From CAVTAV01 sp963732795 (GTDB lineage Bacteria; Pseudomonadota; Alphaproteobacteria; CAVTAV01), in assembly GCA_963732795.1 (NCBI GenBank), contig CAVTAV010000005.1, positions 62,001 to 126,000 on the forward strand: a stretch of 64,000 nt of DNA. The letters run 5' to 3'. The notes below the pieces were generated by a model. The model did no database searches, had not been told where the DNA came from, and was given only the letters and a program-made list of their open reading frames with translations. How positions within the stretch are numbered: position 1 is the stretch's first letter; every line of letters starts with the position of its first letter. A program made the translations under genes and the position numbers. Below are positions 9,260-18,686 of the stretch, piece by piece.

Positions 9260-9712
9260 ATGAATTTTGCTCGCTCGACCATCGTGCTTCTCGCCGTTCT
9301 CGCGGCGTCGCCGGCTTATGCCCAGGACGCGGGCCAGGGCGGCGCCGGAGGCATCGCCAGCCCCCTCCTGTTGGTCGGGGTGATGTTCGTCATCTTCTAC
9401 TTCTTCCTGATCCGGCCACAGCAAAAACGCCAGAAGCAGCACCAGGAAATGGTCAACTCGGTGCGGCGCGGCGATACGGTCGTGACCTCGGGGGGCATGA
9501 TCGGCAAGGTCGTCAAGGTCATCGACGACAACGAAATTCAGGTCGAGCTTGCGGAGAACGTCCGGGTGCGGGTGGTCAAGGGCACGCTCGCGGATGTCCG
9601 CGGCAAGGGCGAGCCGGCCCCCGCCGACAAGAACGACAAAAAGGCCAAGGGCGACAAGAAAGAAGCGGCCAACGACGAGCCCGCGAACGATAAGACGCCG
9701 ACGAGCGAGTAG
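9260..9712 (+). CDS. yajC: Preprotein translocase subunit YajC
   Basis: A small inner-membrane partner of SecDF that aids Sec export. The protein (150 residues) has a membrane helix at about residues 37-58 ending in 'FYFFLIRPQQKRQKQHQEM', the YajC signature, then 'GDTVVTSGGMIGKVVKV'. The N-terminal hydrophobic stretch may be a second span or signal anchor. The charged Lys/Asp/Ala-rich C-terminal tail is variable in the family. It starts the yajC-secD-secF operon. Confidence 0.93.
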   Translation: MNFARSTIVLLAVLAASPAYAQDAGQGGAGGIASPLLLVGVMFVIFYFFLIRPQQKRQKQHQEMVNSVRRGDTVVTSGGMIGKVVKVIDDNEIQVELAENVRVRVVKGTLADVRGKGEPAPADKNDKKAKGDKKEAANDEPANDKTPTSE

Positions 9713-9757
9713 TGCCGTCGGGTCGTCGGGCTCGGTAGGGAAGGGCGTAGTACTGCC

Positions 9758-11375
9758 ATGATGAACTTTTCGATGCGCAAGACCATCCTGGTGGTCGCGA
9801 TCTGCCTTGTCGGCTTGCTCTTCACCGTGCCGAATTTCCTGCCGTCGAAGGTTCTCGGCAGCATGCCGTCGTTCCTGCCGAACAAGACGGTCAATCTCGG
9901 CCTCGATCTGCGCGGGGGGTCCTATCTCCTTCTCGAGGTCGACGTGAATGCCGTGATCGACCAGGATCTCGAGGATCTGGTCGATCAAATCCGCACCGCG
10001 CTGCGCGAGAAGAAGATCGGCTATACCGGGCTCGGCGTCACCAACCACCGGATCGGCCTGAACCTGCGCGATCCCAATGACGGCGATACGGCAGTCAAGG
10101 CCATCCGCGACCTCGCCCAGCCGGTTCAGCAGTCGATCCTCGGCGGCAATGCGGGCAGCAATATCCAGGTCGACCGGACCAACGACCATATCAGCGTCTC
10201 CCTGACCGAAGCCGCGGTCTCGGAGCGGTCGCGCAACGCCGTCGCCCAGTCGATCGAGGTCATCCGCCGCCGTGTCGATCCGACCGGCACCAAGGAACCG
10301 ACGATCCAGCGCCAGGGCGAAAACCGCATCATGCTGCAATTGCCCGGTGAGCAGAATCCGAGCCACATCAAAGATATCCTGTTGACCACGGCGAAGCTCA
10401 CCTTCCGCTTCGTCGATCCATCGATGACGGTCGAGCAGGCCAAGGCGACGCATGTTCCGCCGGGCGACGAAATCCTGCCCTCGGCCGAGGAAGGCCAATC
10501 CGGCGTCGAATGGCTGGTGCGCAAGCGCGTGATGGTGAGCGGCGAGAACCTCAAGACCGCCCGGGCGGGCTTCGAGCAGCAGACCAACCGGCCGATCGTC
10601 GTCATCGATTTCGATTCCATCGGCGGCCGCCGCTTCGCCGACGCGACCCGCGACAATGTCGGGAAGCTCTTCGCAATCGTGCTCGACAACAAGGTGATCA
10701 GCGCGCCGCGCATCGACGAGCCCATCCTCGGCGGCTCGGCGCAGATCTCGCGGCAGCTTCACGGTGCAGCAGACCCAGGATCTGGCGCTTCTGTTGCGCG
10801 CGGGCGCGTTGCCGGCGCCGATGACAAATCGTTCAGGAGCGCACCGTCGGTCCGGATCTCGGTGCGGATTCGATCAAGGAAGGCAAGGTCGCCTGCTATC
10901 ATCGGCGCCGCCCTCGTCGTCCTGTTCATGATGGTGGTCTACGGCTTCTTCGGATTCCTGGCGAACCTGGCGCTCATCGTGAACATGATCCTGATCTTCG
11001 GCGCGCTGTCGGCGTCTCCAGGCCACGCTGACCCTGCCGGGCATTGCCGGTATCGTGCTGACGATCGGCATGGCGGTCGACGCCAACGTGCTGATCTATG
11101 AGCGAATTCAAGGAGGAGTCGCGCATCGGCAAGACGCCGTTCAACGCCATCGATGCCGGCTTCCGTCGCGCCATGGTGACGATCCTGGACGCCAACCTCA
11201 CCACGCTCGATCACCGGCATCATCCTGTATCTCGTCGGCACCGGGCCCGGTCCAAGGCTTCGCCGTGACGCTGTCGATCGGCGTCTGCACTTCGGTGTTC
11301 ACGGCGGTCACCGTCACCCGGCTGTTCGTGTCGATCTGGCTCCGCCGCCGCCGCCCGCAATTGTTGCCGATCTGA
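9758..11375 (+). CDS. secD: Protein translocase subunit SecD (frameshifted seven times)
   Basis: SecD uses the proton motive force to pull exported proteins through SecYEG. The first 330 residues are intact, with the family motif 'VNLGLDLRGGSYLLLEVDV' and the periplasmic P1 domain. From 10751 to 11250 seven single-base insertions (near 10751, 10826, 10897, 11015, 11107, 11208, 11247) each push the frame forward. Joining the frames recovers the usual membrane half: SGSFTVQQTQDLALLLRAGA, LVVLFMMVVYGFFG, GMAVDANVLIYERI, GTGPVQGFAVTLSIG, ending RRRRPQLLPI. A true pseudogene of an important gene with intact flanks and motifs is less likely than sequence error. Confidence 0.88.
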
Positions 11376-11394
11376 TGGGGATGGAGAGTACCCA

Positions 11395-12336
11395 ATGAAG
11401 AAGCTCAAGCTCATCCCCGACACCACGAACATCAAGTTCGCCGAAAAACGCGTGCTCTGCGTGTCGTTGTCGGTCATCTTCATCGTCGCCTCGATCGTGC
11501 TCTATTTCACCCGCGGGCTGAATTACGGCATCGACTTCGAAGGCGGCATCATGATCGAGGTCAAGACGGAGCAGACGGCCGATCTCGCCCAGATCCGCAG
11601 CGCTCTCAACTCTCTCGATTTGGGTGACGTCGGCATCCAGACTTTCGGAGCGCCCGAACGACGTTCTGATCCGCGTCGAAAAACAGTCCGGCGGCGACGA
11701 AGCCCAGCAGGCGGCCGTCACCAAGATCAAAGCCAAGCTCGACGACGTCATCCCCGGCACACCCGACTACCGGCGCACGGAGGTCGTCGGGCCGAAGGTC
11801 AGCGGCGAACTGAAGCAGCCAGGGCTTCCTCGCCATGACCCTCGCGATTCTGGCGATGGTGGTCTATGTCTGGTTCCGGTTCGAATGGCAGTTCGGCGTC
11901 GGCACCGTGCTGGCGCTGATCCACGACGCGACGCTTGACCATCGGGTTCTTCTCGATCACGCGGCTCGAATTCAACCTGTCGGTCGTCGCCGCGATTCTG
12001 ACCATCGTCGGCTATTCGATGAACGATTTCGTCGTGGTGTTCGACCGTATTCGCGAAAACTTACGCAAATACAAGAAGATGGGTCTCGTCGAGCTGATCA
12101 ATCTGAGCGTGAACGAGACGCTGTCGCGCACGATCATGACCGCCTTGACCACGTTGCTGGCCTTGCTGGCCCTGTTCTTCTTCGGCGGCGAGGTGATCCG
12201 GGCGTTCTCGGCGGCGATGCTGTTCGGCGTATTCGTCGGCACCTATTCGTCGATCTATGTCGGTGCGCCGGTGCTGATCTGGTTCAATCTTCGAAGCGAA
12301 GACGTCCAGATCCAGGAGCCCGCGCCGGCGAAATAG
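11395..12336 (+). CDS. secF: Protein translocase subunit SecF (frameshifted three times)
   Basis: Partner of SecD in Sec-dependent export. The N-terminal helix and motif NYGIDFEGGIMIEV are in the first frame. Extra bases near 11656, 11822 and 11936 shift the frame in turn. The sequence resumes as 'NDVLIRVEKQ', then 'GFLAMTLAILAMVVYVWFRF', then LTIGFFSITRLEFNLSVVAA with the conserved NDFVVVFDRIRE. The stop is at 12334-12336. The lesion at 11936 is a CTG read as CTTG, a pattern repeated elsewhere in the window. The gene starts 19 bases after secD ends. Confidence 0.88.
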
Positions 12337-12389
12337 CGGCCGGGGCTGGCGCGTCGCGAAGGCCTTAAGGCCGCTGAAGGACGCATGCC

Positions 12390-12768
12390 ATGAAGATGGA
12401 ACCGGTCGAGATCCGGCTATGCCACCGTCATCACGGCCTATGGCAATGGCGGCTTCACCGTCGCGGGCGAGCGGCGGGAGGGCTCGGTCCTGCTGATGCC
12501 GGAAAGCGTCGCGTCCTGGGACATCGGTGCGTTCGAGGACGTGACGACCGAATCGCTCGACCCGATCCTCGAGCTGGCCGACGATATCGACATCCTGATC
12601 CTCGGCGCCGGCGACCGCCCGGCGCTCGTGCCGCAAGCCCTTCGCGAGCATTTCAAGGCCCGCGGCATCGCTGTCGAGGCCATGGCCACGGGCCCTGCTT
12701 GCCGGACCTACAACGTACTCCTCGCCGAGCACCGGCTCGTTGCCGCCGCGCTGATCTCGGTCGAATAG
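12390..12768 (+). CDS. Mth938-like domain protein (NDUFAF3-like; frameshifted)
   Basis: A small alpha/beta protein of the Mth938/DUF498 family. An extra base near 12415 separates the start (MKMEPVEI) from the body, which begins GYATVITAYGNGGFTVAG, the family signature AYGNGGF. The C-terminal half matches the family ('FEDVTTESL', 'ILGAGDRPALVP', 'ATGPACRTYNVLLAEHR'). The human homologue NDUFAF3 is a complex I assembly factor. In Alphaproteobacteria this gene commonly follows secDF, as here. The bacterial function is not established, so a role in respiratory-complex assembly is inferred. Confidence 0.8.
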
Positions 12769-12775
12769 CAGGCGC

Positions 12776-12853
12776 CGTCATTGCGAGCGGAGCGAAGCAA
12801 TCCAGGTCTACGCGCTCCGCCGACGGGCTGGATTGCCGCGTCGGCTGCGCCTC
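12776..12853. repeat. REP-like extragenic palindrome, family A copy 2
   Basis: Starts CGTCATTGCGAGCGGAGCGA and contains GCAATCCAG and CTGGATTGCCGCG arms. The right end is cut short and runs into the stop codon of the PuuD-like gene (12852-12854), so the gene's last codons may derive from the repeat. Confidence 0.7.
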
Positions 12854-13373
12854 AAGAAACGTGATAGATGTTCTGCGCCGAGATCATGAAATAGAGCATC
12901 GGGATCGACAGCAGCGTGTTCGTGCGCGAGAACAGCATGGCGATGCGTCCCGATTTGGCTTTCACATCCGGTTCCGCCGGCACGATGCCGAGGGCGCGCT
13001 TCTGGTTCGGCCAGATGATGAACCAGACATTGAACGCCATGATCAGACCGAGCCACATGCCGATGCCAATCGGCATATGCTTGATGTTGCCGCCGAAGAT
13101 GTCCTGCCCCAGGGTCAGCGCCGAGGCGATATAGCCGTTGAGCCAGGCGAGCCACAGGCCGAACAACACCGTGAAGGCCGCGCCCCAGCGGAACCAGAAC
13201 AGCGCGGCCGGCGCGATCACCTTGCTGATCGCCGGCTTCTGGTCGTCCGGGATGTTCTTCATGTTCGGGATCTGGACGAAGTTGAAATACCAGAGAATCC
13301 CGATCCACATGACGCCGCTCGCGACGTGAAGCACGCGGATGATGAACTTATAGAATTCCAGGTCGAGATGCAT
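12852..13373 (-). CDS. PuuD-like urate hydroxylase membrane-domain protein
   Basis: A 173-residue integral membrane protein resembling the membrane domain of urate hydroxylase PuuD (Urate_ox_N family). Markers are 'FYKFIIRVLHVASGVMWIG' with a membrane His, 'WYFNFVQIPNMKNI', and 'FNVWFIIWPNQKRALG'. Four to five hydrophobic helices are visible. Full PuuD proteins carry a C-terminal cytochrome c domain, but there is no CxxCH motif here, so urate oxidation is uncertain. The ATG at 13373 has AAGGGGGG six bases upstream. It follows a 31-residue membrane peptide gene and splits the NDUFAF3-like gene from the NDUFAF6-like gene. Confidence 0.72.
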   Translation of the reverse strand: MHLDLEFYKFIIRVLHVASGVMWIGILWYFNFVQIPNMKNIPDDQKPAISKVIAPAALFWFRWGAAFTVLFGLWLAWLNGYIASALTLGQDIFGGNIKHMPIGIGMWLGLIMAFNVWFIIWPNQKRALGIVPAEPDVKAKSGRIAMLFSRTNTLLSIPMLYFMISAQNIYHVS

Positions 13374-13393
13374 GATGACCCCCCTTGCCGGCG

Positions 13394-13489
13394 CTACGCG
13401 CCGACCGCGTTGACGATGACCACGAGGATCACGGTCAGGACGACTCCGAGAACGATGGTCCATGGCAGGGATTTAAGCGGATTTTTCAT
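13394..13489 (-). CDS. Small single-span membrane peptide (31 aa)
   Basis: An open frame encoding MKNPLKSLPWTIVLGVVLTV followed by ILVVIVNAVGA, i.e. a short positive N-terminus and one membrane helix. The ribosome-binding site AAGGGGGA lies about seven bases before the ATG, as good as that of the downstream PuuD-like gene 20 bases further on. The pair looks like a two-gene operon. No family was recognised; a small accessory subunit is possible. Confidence 0.55.
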   Translation of the reverse strand: MKNPLKSLPWTIVLGVVLTVILVVIVNAVGA

Positions 13490-13667
13490 CGATGGTCCCC
13501 CTTTGACATGCATTATGCCGCGCCGAGACGTCGGCGCCCCCGGCATATCCGCTGGCAACAGACAATAGCATAATAGAAATTCGCAGGCACAGATCCGCGT
13601 GAAAAGGACCGTTTCCGGCCGTTCGATCGTTTGATTTGGCCCTATTCGGCATTATGTCTTGACGCCT

Positions 13668-14516
13668 ATGGCGGATCCCGCAGTCTTCATCGACCTATTG
13701 CAGCGCGGAGCTTCGCGCCCACGATCCCGAACGTTTTCTGACATCTCTGTTCGCGGCCGACGAGGACCGTCCGGCGCTTCACGCGCTTTACGCCTTCAAC
13801 CTGGAGCTGGCGCGGGTGGCCGATGCGGTGAGCGAGCCGCTTCTCGGGCAGGTTCGCCTGCAATGGTGGCGCGAGGCGATCGAGGGGATTTACGAGGGCG
13901 CGCCGCGCCAGCACCAGGTCGTGCTCGCGCTTGCGCCCTGCGATCAGGGAGCGGGAGCTGCCGCGGGCGCTGTTCGAGAGCTTGATCTCGGGCCGGGAGA
14001 CCGGAGCTCGAATACGAGCCGCCCGAGACGTTCGAGGATCTCGAAGCCTATCTCGCCGCGACCAACGGCGCGCTCGTCGCTCTGGCGCTTCACGCCGTCG
14101 GAGGGGATGGCGTGCTGGAAACCGGCCGGGCGGTCGGGATCGCCGGCGGCTATGCGAGTGTGCTGAAGGCGCTCAGAAGCGAGGCGGGGAGGCGGCGGCC
14201 GTTGATTCCGCAGGAGGTGCTGGCCCGTCACGGCGTCACGACGCAGGACATCGCCCCCGGCCAGTCGTCGCCCGGATTGGCGCAGGCGGTCGAAGAGGTC
14301 GCCGACCGCGCCCGCTCCCATCTCGCCGCGGCGAAACGGAACGGTTCCAAACCCGGGCGTCGGCACATGGCGCCGCTGCTTCAGGCCGCGCTGGTGCCGT
14401 CCTATCTGAAGGCGTTGAAATCCGCCGGCCATAATCCCTTCACGGTCAATTACGAGCGCGGGGCCTTGGGCCGGCATTTGAGCGTCTTTGCGAAGGCGAC
14501 GCTCCGGCGGATTTAG
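13668..14516 (+). CDS. Squalene/phytoene synthase family protein (NDUFAF6-like; frameshifted)
   Basis: About 280 residues of the squalene/phytoene synthase fold. Insertions near 13708, 13938 and 14006 break the frame. Joined frames read 'ELRAHDPERFLTSLFA', 'ALHALYAFNLELARVADAVS', 'RLQWWREAIEGIY', 'AIRERELPRALFESLISGRE' and 'GRRHMAPLLQAALVPSYLKAL'. The Asp-rich prenyl-diphosphate motifs are weak: only LARVAD is seen at the first. This matches the NDUFAF6-like branch, linked in mitochondria to complex I assembly, better than a true carotenoid or hopanoid enzyme. The tail overlaps convergent uvrD by 2 bases. Confidence 0.75.
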
Positions 14517-16831
14517 GCCGGCTCGACGAAGCTGTCGATGACCTTCTTGATCCCGGCGTCCTTGAAGTCGATTTCGAGCTTGTTGCCTTCGATATCGGTG
14601 ATCAGCCCGTAGCCGAATTTCTGGTGGAAGATCCGCTCGCCGATCGCGAAGATCGATATCGGCCGGGAACGCTCGCCGACACGTTTGGCCTTGCCTTCGA
14701 TGACCGGCGGCGGACGAGGCCTCGTAGCGGCGCGCGCGGGCGCGTTGCCAGCCGGGCGAGGTGGCGGCGCGGTCGGCGTTCCAGCCGGCGGTATCGAAGC
14801 TCGACGGGCCTTCGGCGAACTGGTTCCAGCCGAGCCCGCCCGACAAGCCGCCGGCGCCGCCCGGCTTTTCGATATGGTCCTCCGGCAATTCCTCGATGAA
14901 GCGCGAGGGGATCGACGATTGCCACTGGTTATAGACCCGGCGATTCGCCGCGAAGGAGATGAAGACCCGCTTCTTGGCCCGCGTCAGGCCGACATAGGCG
15001 AGCCGGCGCTCCTCTTCGAGCGCGGCGAGGCCGCCGTCATCGAGGACGCGTTGATGCGGGAACAGGCTCTCCTCCCAGCCGGGCAGGAACACGGTCTCGA
15101 ATTCGAGGCCCTTGGCGCCGTGGAGGGTCATGATGTTGATCTTGTCGTCCGAGGAATTGTCCTCGTTGTCCATGACGAGGCTGACATGCTCCAGGAAGCC
15201 GGCGAGATTCTCGAAGGCTTCCAGGCCGCGCACGAGTTCCTTGAGGTTTTCGAGCCGGCCCGGCGCTTCGGGCGATTTGTCGGTCTGCCACATCTCGGTA
15301 TAGCCGGACTCGTCCAGCACCATTTCGGTGAGATCGAGATGGTTCATGTCCTCGGCCGCGCGCCGCCAGCGGTCGAACGACTCGAGCAGCCGGCGCAACG
15401 CCGAGCGCGCCTGGGGACGCAGTTCGTCGGTCTCGATGACGAGACGTGTGGCTTCCATGAGTGAGGCATTTTGTCGCCGCGCCACATCGTGCAGCACCCG
15501 CATCGTGGCATCGCCCAGGCCGCGCTTCGGCACGTTGATGATGCGCTCGAAGGCGAGATCGTCATCGGGCTGCGCCACGACCCGGAGATAGGCCACGGCG
15601 TCGCGAATTTCCTGGCGCTCATAGAACCTGAGGCCGCCGATGACGCGGTAGGGCAGGCCGAGCGTGACGAAGCGCTCTTCGAATTCGCGGGTCTGGAAGC
15701 TCGCGCGCACTAGGATCGCCATGTCCGAAAGCCGGTGGCCCTTGCGCTGCAGGTCTTCGATCTCGTCGCCGACCATGCGGGCTTCCTCGGCGCCGTCCCA
15801 GACGCCGCGCACGATCACCCGTTCGCCTTCGTCGCCCTCGGTCCAGAGCGTCTTGCCGAGCCGGCCCTGATTGGCGGCAATCAGCCCCGAGGCCGCGCCG
15901 AGGATATTCGGCGTCGAGCGGTAATTGCGTTCCAGCCGGATGATCTTCGCGCCGGGGAAATCCCGCTCGAACTTCAAAATGTTGCCGATTTCCGCGCCGC
16001 GCCAGCCATAGATCGACTGATCGTCGTCGCCGACGCAGCAGATATTGTGATGCTTCTGGGCCAGGAGCCGGAGCCAGAGATACTGCGCGACATTGGTGTC
16101 CTGATACTCGTCGACCAGGATGTATTTGAACCGGCGCTGATAATCGGCCAGCACGTCGGGGTGCTTGGTGAAGAGCGTCATGCAATGCAGCAGAAGGTCG
16201 CCGAAATCGACGGCATTCAGGGACTTCAGCCGCTCCTGATAGGCGATATAGAGCGCTTTGCCGCGCCCGTCGGCGAATTCGTAGGAGTCCTTGTCCGCCA
16301 GCTTGTCCGGCGTCAGGCCGCGGTTCTTCCAGCCGTCGATCACGCCGGCGAGCATCCGCGCGGGCCAGCGCTTTTCGTCCAGATTCGGCGGCCGTCGATG
16401 ACCTGCTTCAGGAGCCGGATCTGGTCGTCGGTGTCGAGAATCGTGAAATTCGGCTTGAGGCCGACCAGCTCGGCGTGCCGCCGCAGGATCTTCGCGCCCA
16501 CGGCATGGAAGGTTCCGAGCCACGGCATCCCCTCCAGACGCGCCGCCGACCAGCCGGCCGACCCGGTCTTGCATCTCCCGGGCGGCCTTGTTAGTGAACG
16601 TCACGGCCAGGAATTGGCTCGGCCAGGCGCGTCCGGTCGCCAGCAGATGGGCGAGGCGGGTGGTCAGCACGCGGGTCTTGCCCGTGCCGGCGCCGGCGAG
16701 CACGAGAACCGGGCCGTCGGTCGCCTCGACGGCCTCGCGCTGCTCCGCATTCAGGCCGTCGAGATAAGAGGCGCGCGCCTCCGGGCCGATTTGTGCTCGG
16801 CCAAGCTGTTGAGATCGAACGGATCGGACAT
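14513..16831 (-). CDS. UvrD/PcrA-type superfamily 1 DNA helicase (frameshifted)
   Basis: A 3'-5' DNA helicase for nucleotide excision repair, mismatch repair and fork clearance, about 770 residues. Motif I is LAGAGTGKTRVL, motif II ILVDEYQDTN, motif III GDDDQSIYGWRGAEI, motif IV LERNYRS, motif V 'NIMTLHGAKGLEFETVFLPG' and motif VI 'EERRLAYVGLTRAKK'. Lesions lie near 16793 (two extra bases after Ala-Glu), 16545, 16388 and 14715. The tail 'GERIFHQKFGYGLITDIEGN' matches the PcrA/UvrD C-terminal Tudor-like domain. The start at 16831 gives MSDPFDLNSLAE, then IGPEARASYLDGLNAEQREA. Whether it is uvrD or pcrA cannot be decided. Confidence 0.9.
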
Positions 16832-16877
16832 GCCCCATATATAGCATGGCCGGGCAAGATAGGGAGCGGGGATCGCG

Positions 16878-17951
16878 ATGAATTCGAGACGAAAGTGGGG
16901 CTTGCGGGGTCTCGGATTCGCGGTCGCTCTGCGGGTCTGGCCGTCGTGGCCGCCGGCTGCGGCCAAAGCGCCGATCAAGGCCCAAGCGCCCGCCGATTAT
17001 CACATCTATGCCACCAATGAGCACGTCCGGCGGCCTGACGATGATCGACGGCAAGACCCTGACGGCGGTCTCTACGGTCCCGTCGGCAAGCGGCCGCGCG
17101 GCATCCAGGCCGGTCCGCATGACAAGGAAGCTCTATATCGCGCTCAGCGGCTCGCCCATCGCCGGGCCGGGCGTCGACGAGAACACGCTGCCGCCCGCCG
17201 ACAAGAGCGCCGACGGCATCGGCGTGTTCGACATCGCCGAGGGCAAGATCACCCGCGTCATCACCGGCGTGTCGGATCCCGAAAAGCTCGCGGTCTGCAA
17301 GGACGGCAAGCTCTATATCACCAGCGAGGACACCGGGCATGCTGGTGATCGTCGAGGTCGACGTCCGGCAAGACGCTGGCGAGCTGCCGGTCGGCGAGGA
17401 GCCGGAGGGCATCGATCTCACGCCGGACGGCCGCTTCGCCTATGTGACCTCCGAATCCGACAACGAGGTTGTCGATCGTCGATACCGAGGCCGAGAGCGT
17501 CGTCAAGCGCATCCCGGTCGGCGAACGGCCGCGCAATACCGCCTTCTCGCCGGACGGCATCAAGGCCTATGTGCCGGGCGAATCCGACGGCTCGGTCACC
17601 GTCATCGACACGACCCGCCAGGTCGCGCTGCGCACGGTGCGTCTCAGGGACGGCGACTTCCGGCCGATGGACATCGTCGTCTCGCCGGACGGCAAGACCG
17701 TCTATGTGACGACCGGGCGCGGCGGCACGGTTCTCGCGCTTGACGGCGAGACGTTGGCCGAGAAGAAGGAAGTCGAAGTCGGCAAGCGACCCTGGGGCCT
17801 CGCGATGAGCCCGGACGGCAAATATCTCTTCACCGCCAACGGCCCGTCGAACGATGTCACGGTCGTCGATGCCGCCACCATGACGGTGGTGAAGAAAATC
17901 CCCGCCGGCGAAGGCCCCTGGGGCGTCGCCGTGGTTCCGGCGTCCCGGTAG
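16878..17951 (+). CDS. YVTN-family beta-propeller protein, exported (frameshifted)
   Basis: A secreted seven-bladed propeller of the YncE/YVTN type. Repeats of the form SPDGKTVYVTT and SPDGKYLFTANGPSNDVTVV occur about every 42 residues. Extra bases near 17027, 17337 and 17470 break the frame; joined pieces read GGLTMIDGKTL, 'MLVIVEVD' and 'SIVDTEAESVVKRIPVG'. At the N-terminus a lipobox-like 'GLAVVAAGCG' lies in another frame around 16930-16965, so two more indels may hide a lipoprotein signal. Such proteins usually act as periplasmic scaffolds or sit beside metal or quinoprotein systems; the partner is unknown here. Confidence 0.75.
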
Positions 17952-17963
17952 CCACTGATTAAA

Positions 17964-18045
17964 CGTCACTCGCGGGCGTCCGAAGCGCCGTCGGCGATCC
18001 AGCCAGTGGATTGCCGCGCTCCCTGCGTTCGACTCGCGGATGACA
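17964..18045. repeat. REP-like extragenic palindrome, family A copy 3
   Basis: Diverged copy: CGTCACTCGCGGGCGTCCGA, then GGCGATCCAG, TGGATTGCCGCGC and ACTCGCGGATGAC. It lies between convergent genes. Confidence 0.65.
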
Positions 18046-18070
18046 ATATTGAAGCGACGAATACCTTGCC

Positions 18071-18571
18071 CTAGGCGGCCCCGCGCTTCGACTTTCGGCG
18101 GATGCCGATCGGGCGGTCGATCTCGGCTGGTCTCGGCAGGTTGGCGTGGGCGTCCATCAGGGCCTTGAGCTTGCTGTAGATCGCAGGCGGGAAGGCGCTG
18201 GAATGGCGGCGTTTGAGGTCGACATGGGTGACGAGCTGCTCGGCGGTCGCCATCAGCGTGTCCTTCTCGGCATGGAACATGCGCTCGAAGAAATGGATGC
18301 GCTTCTCGTCGAGATCGATGAGTTGGAAGGTGATCCTGACCGGGTCGTTCACCAGGACTTCGCGCTGATAGGTCACGCGCGTCTCAAGGGCGAACAGCGA
18401 GTTCCCGGTGTTCTCCCGATAGGCCTCGCCGAGCCCGACCAGGTCGTTGAACGCATCGGCCGCGAGATCGAACACGGTCAGGTAATAGGCCACGTTCATA
18501 TGGCCGTTGTAATCGATCCATTCGGGCTTGATGCGCGTTTCGAAGACGGCGAGGGGCTGGCTGTTATTCAT
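18071..18571 (-). CDS. Hot-dog fold acyl-CoA thioesterase
   Basis: A 166-residue 4HBT-type thioesterase. The hallmark 'WIDYNGHMNVAYYLTVFDLA' (about residues 18-37) holds the catalytic Asp/Asn of the D/E-YNGHMN motif found in betainyl- and carnitinyl-CoA thioesterases. The substrate cannot be assigned; the closest remembered relatives are thioesterase domains linked to L-carnitine dehydrogenase, but no carnitine genes lie nearby. The C-terminus is basic (RRKSKRGAA). Confidence 0.8.
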   Translation of the reverse strand: MNNSQPLAVFETRIKPEWIDYNGHMNVAYYLTVFDLAADAFNDLVGLGEAYRENTGNSLFALETRVTYQREVLVNDPVRITFQLIDLDEKRIHFFERMFHAEKDTLMATAEQLVTHVDLKRRHSSAFPPAIYSKLKALMDAHANLPRPAEIDRPIGIRRKSKRGAA

Positions 18572-18686
18572 GGCGGCGCATCATAGCCGGTGGATGATGC
18601 CTGTGGCCAAGCGTCCAGCGCGCGGTTGCGGCCCGATCGCGGCCGAGCCTAAACTCCTGGAAATTCAGGCAATCGAGGGTGGGATC

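Noticed and set aside
10750..11375. Programmed frameshifting or genuine decay of secD
   Set aside because: Seven insertions without slippery heptamers, each repaired by removing one base, in a gene whose partner yajC is intact; sequence error explains this better.
13668..14516. A carotenoid or hopanoid biosynthesis enzyme
   Set aside because: The Asp-rich prenyl-diphosphate motifs are weak, no other isoprenoid genes are adjacent, and the Mth938-like neighbour supports the NDUFAF6-like group.
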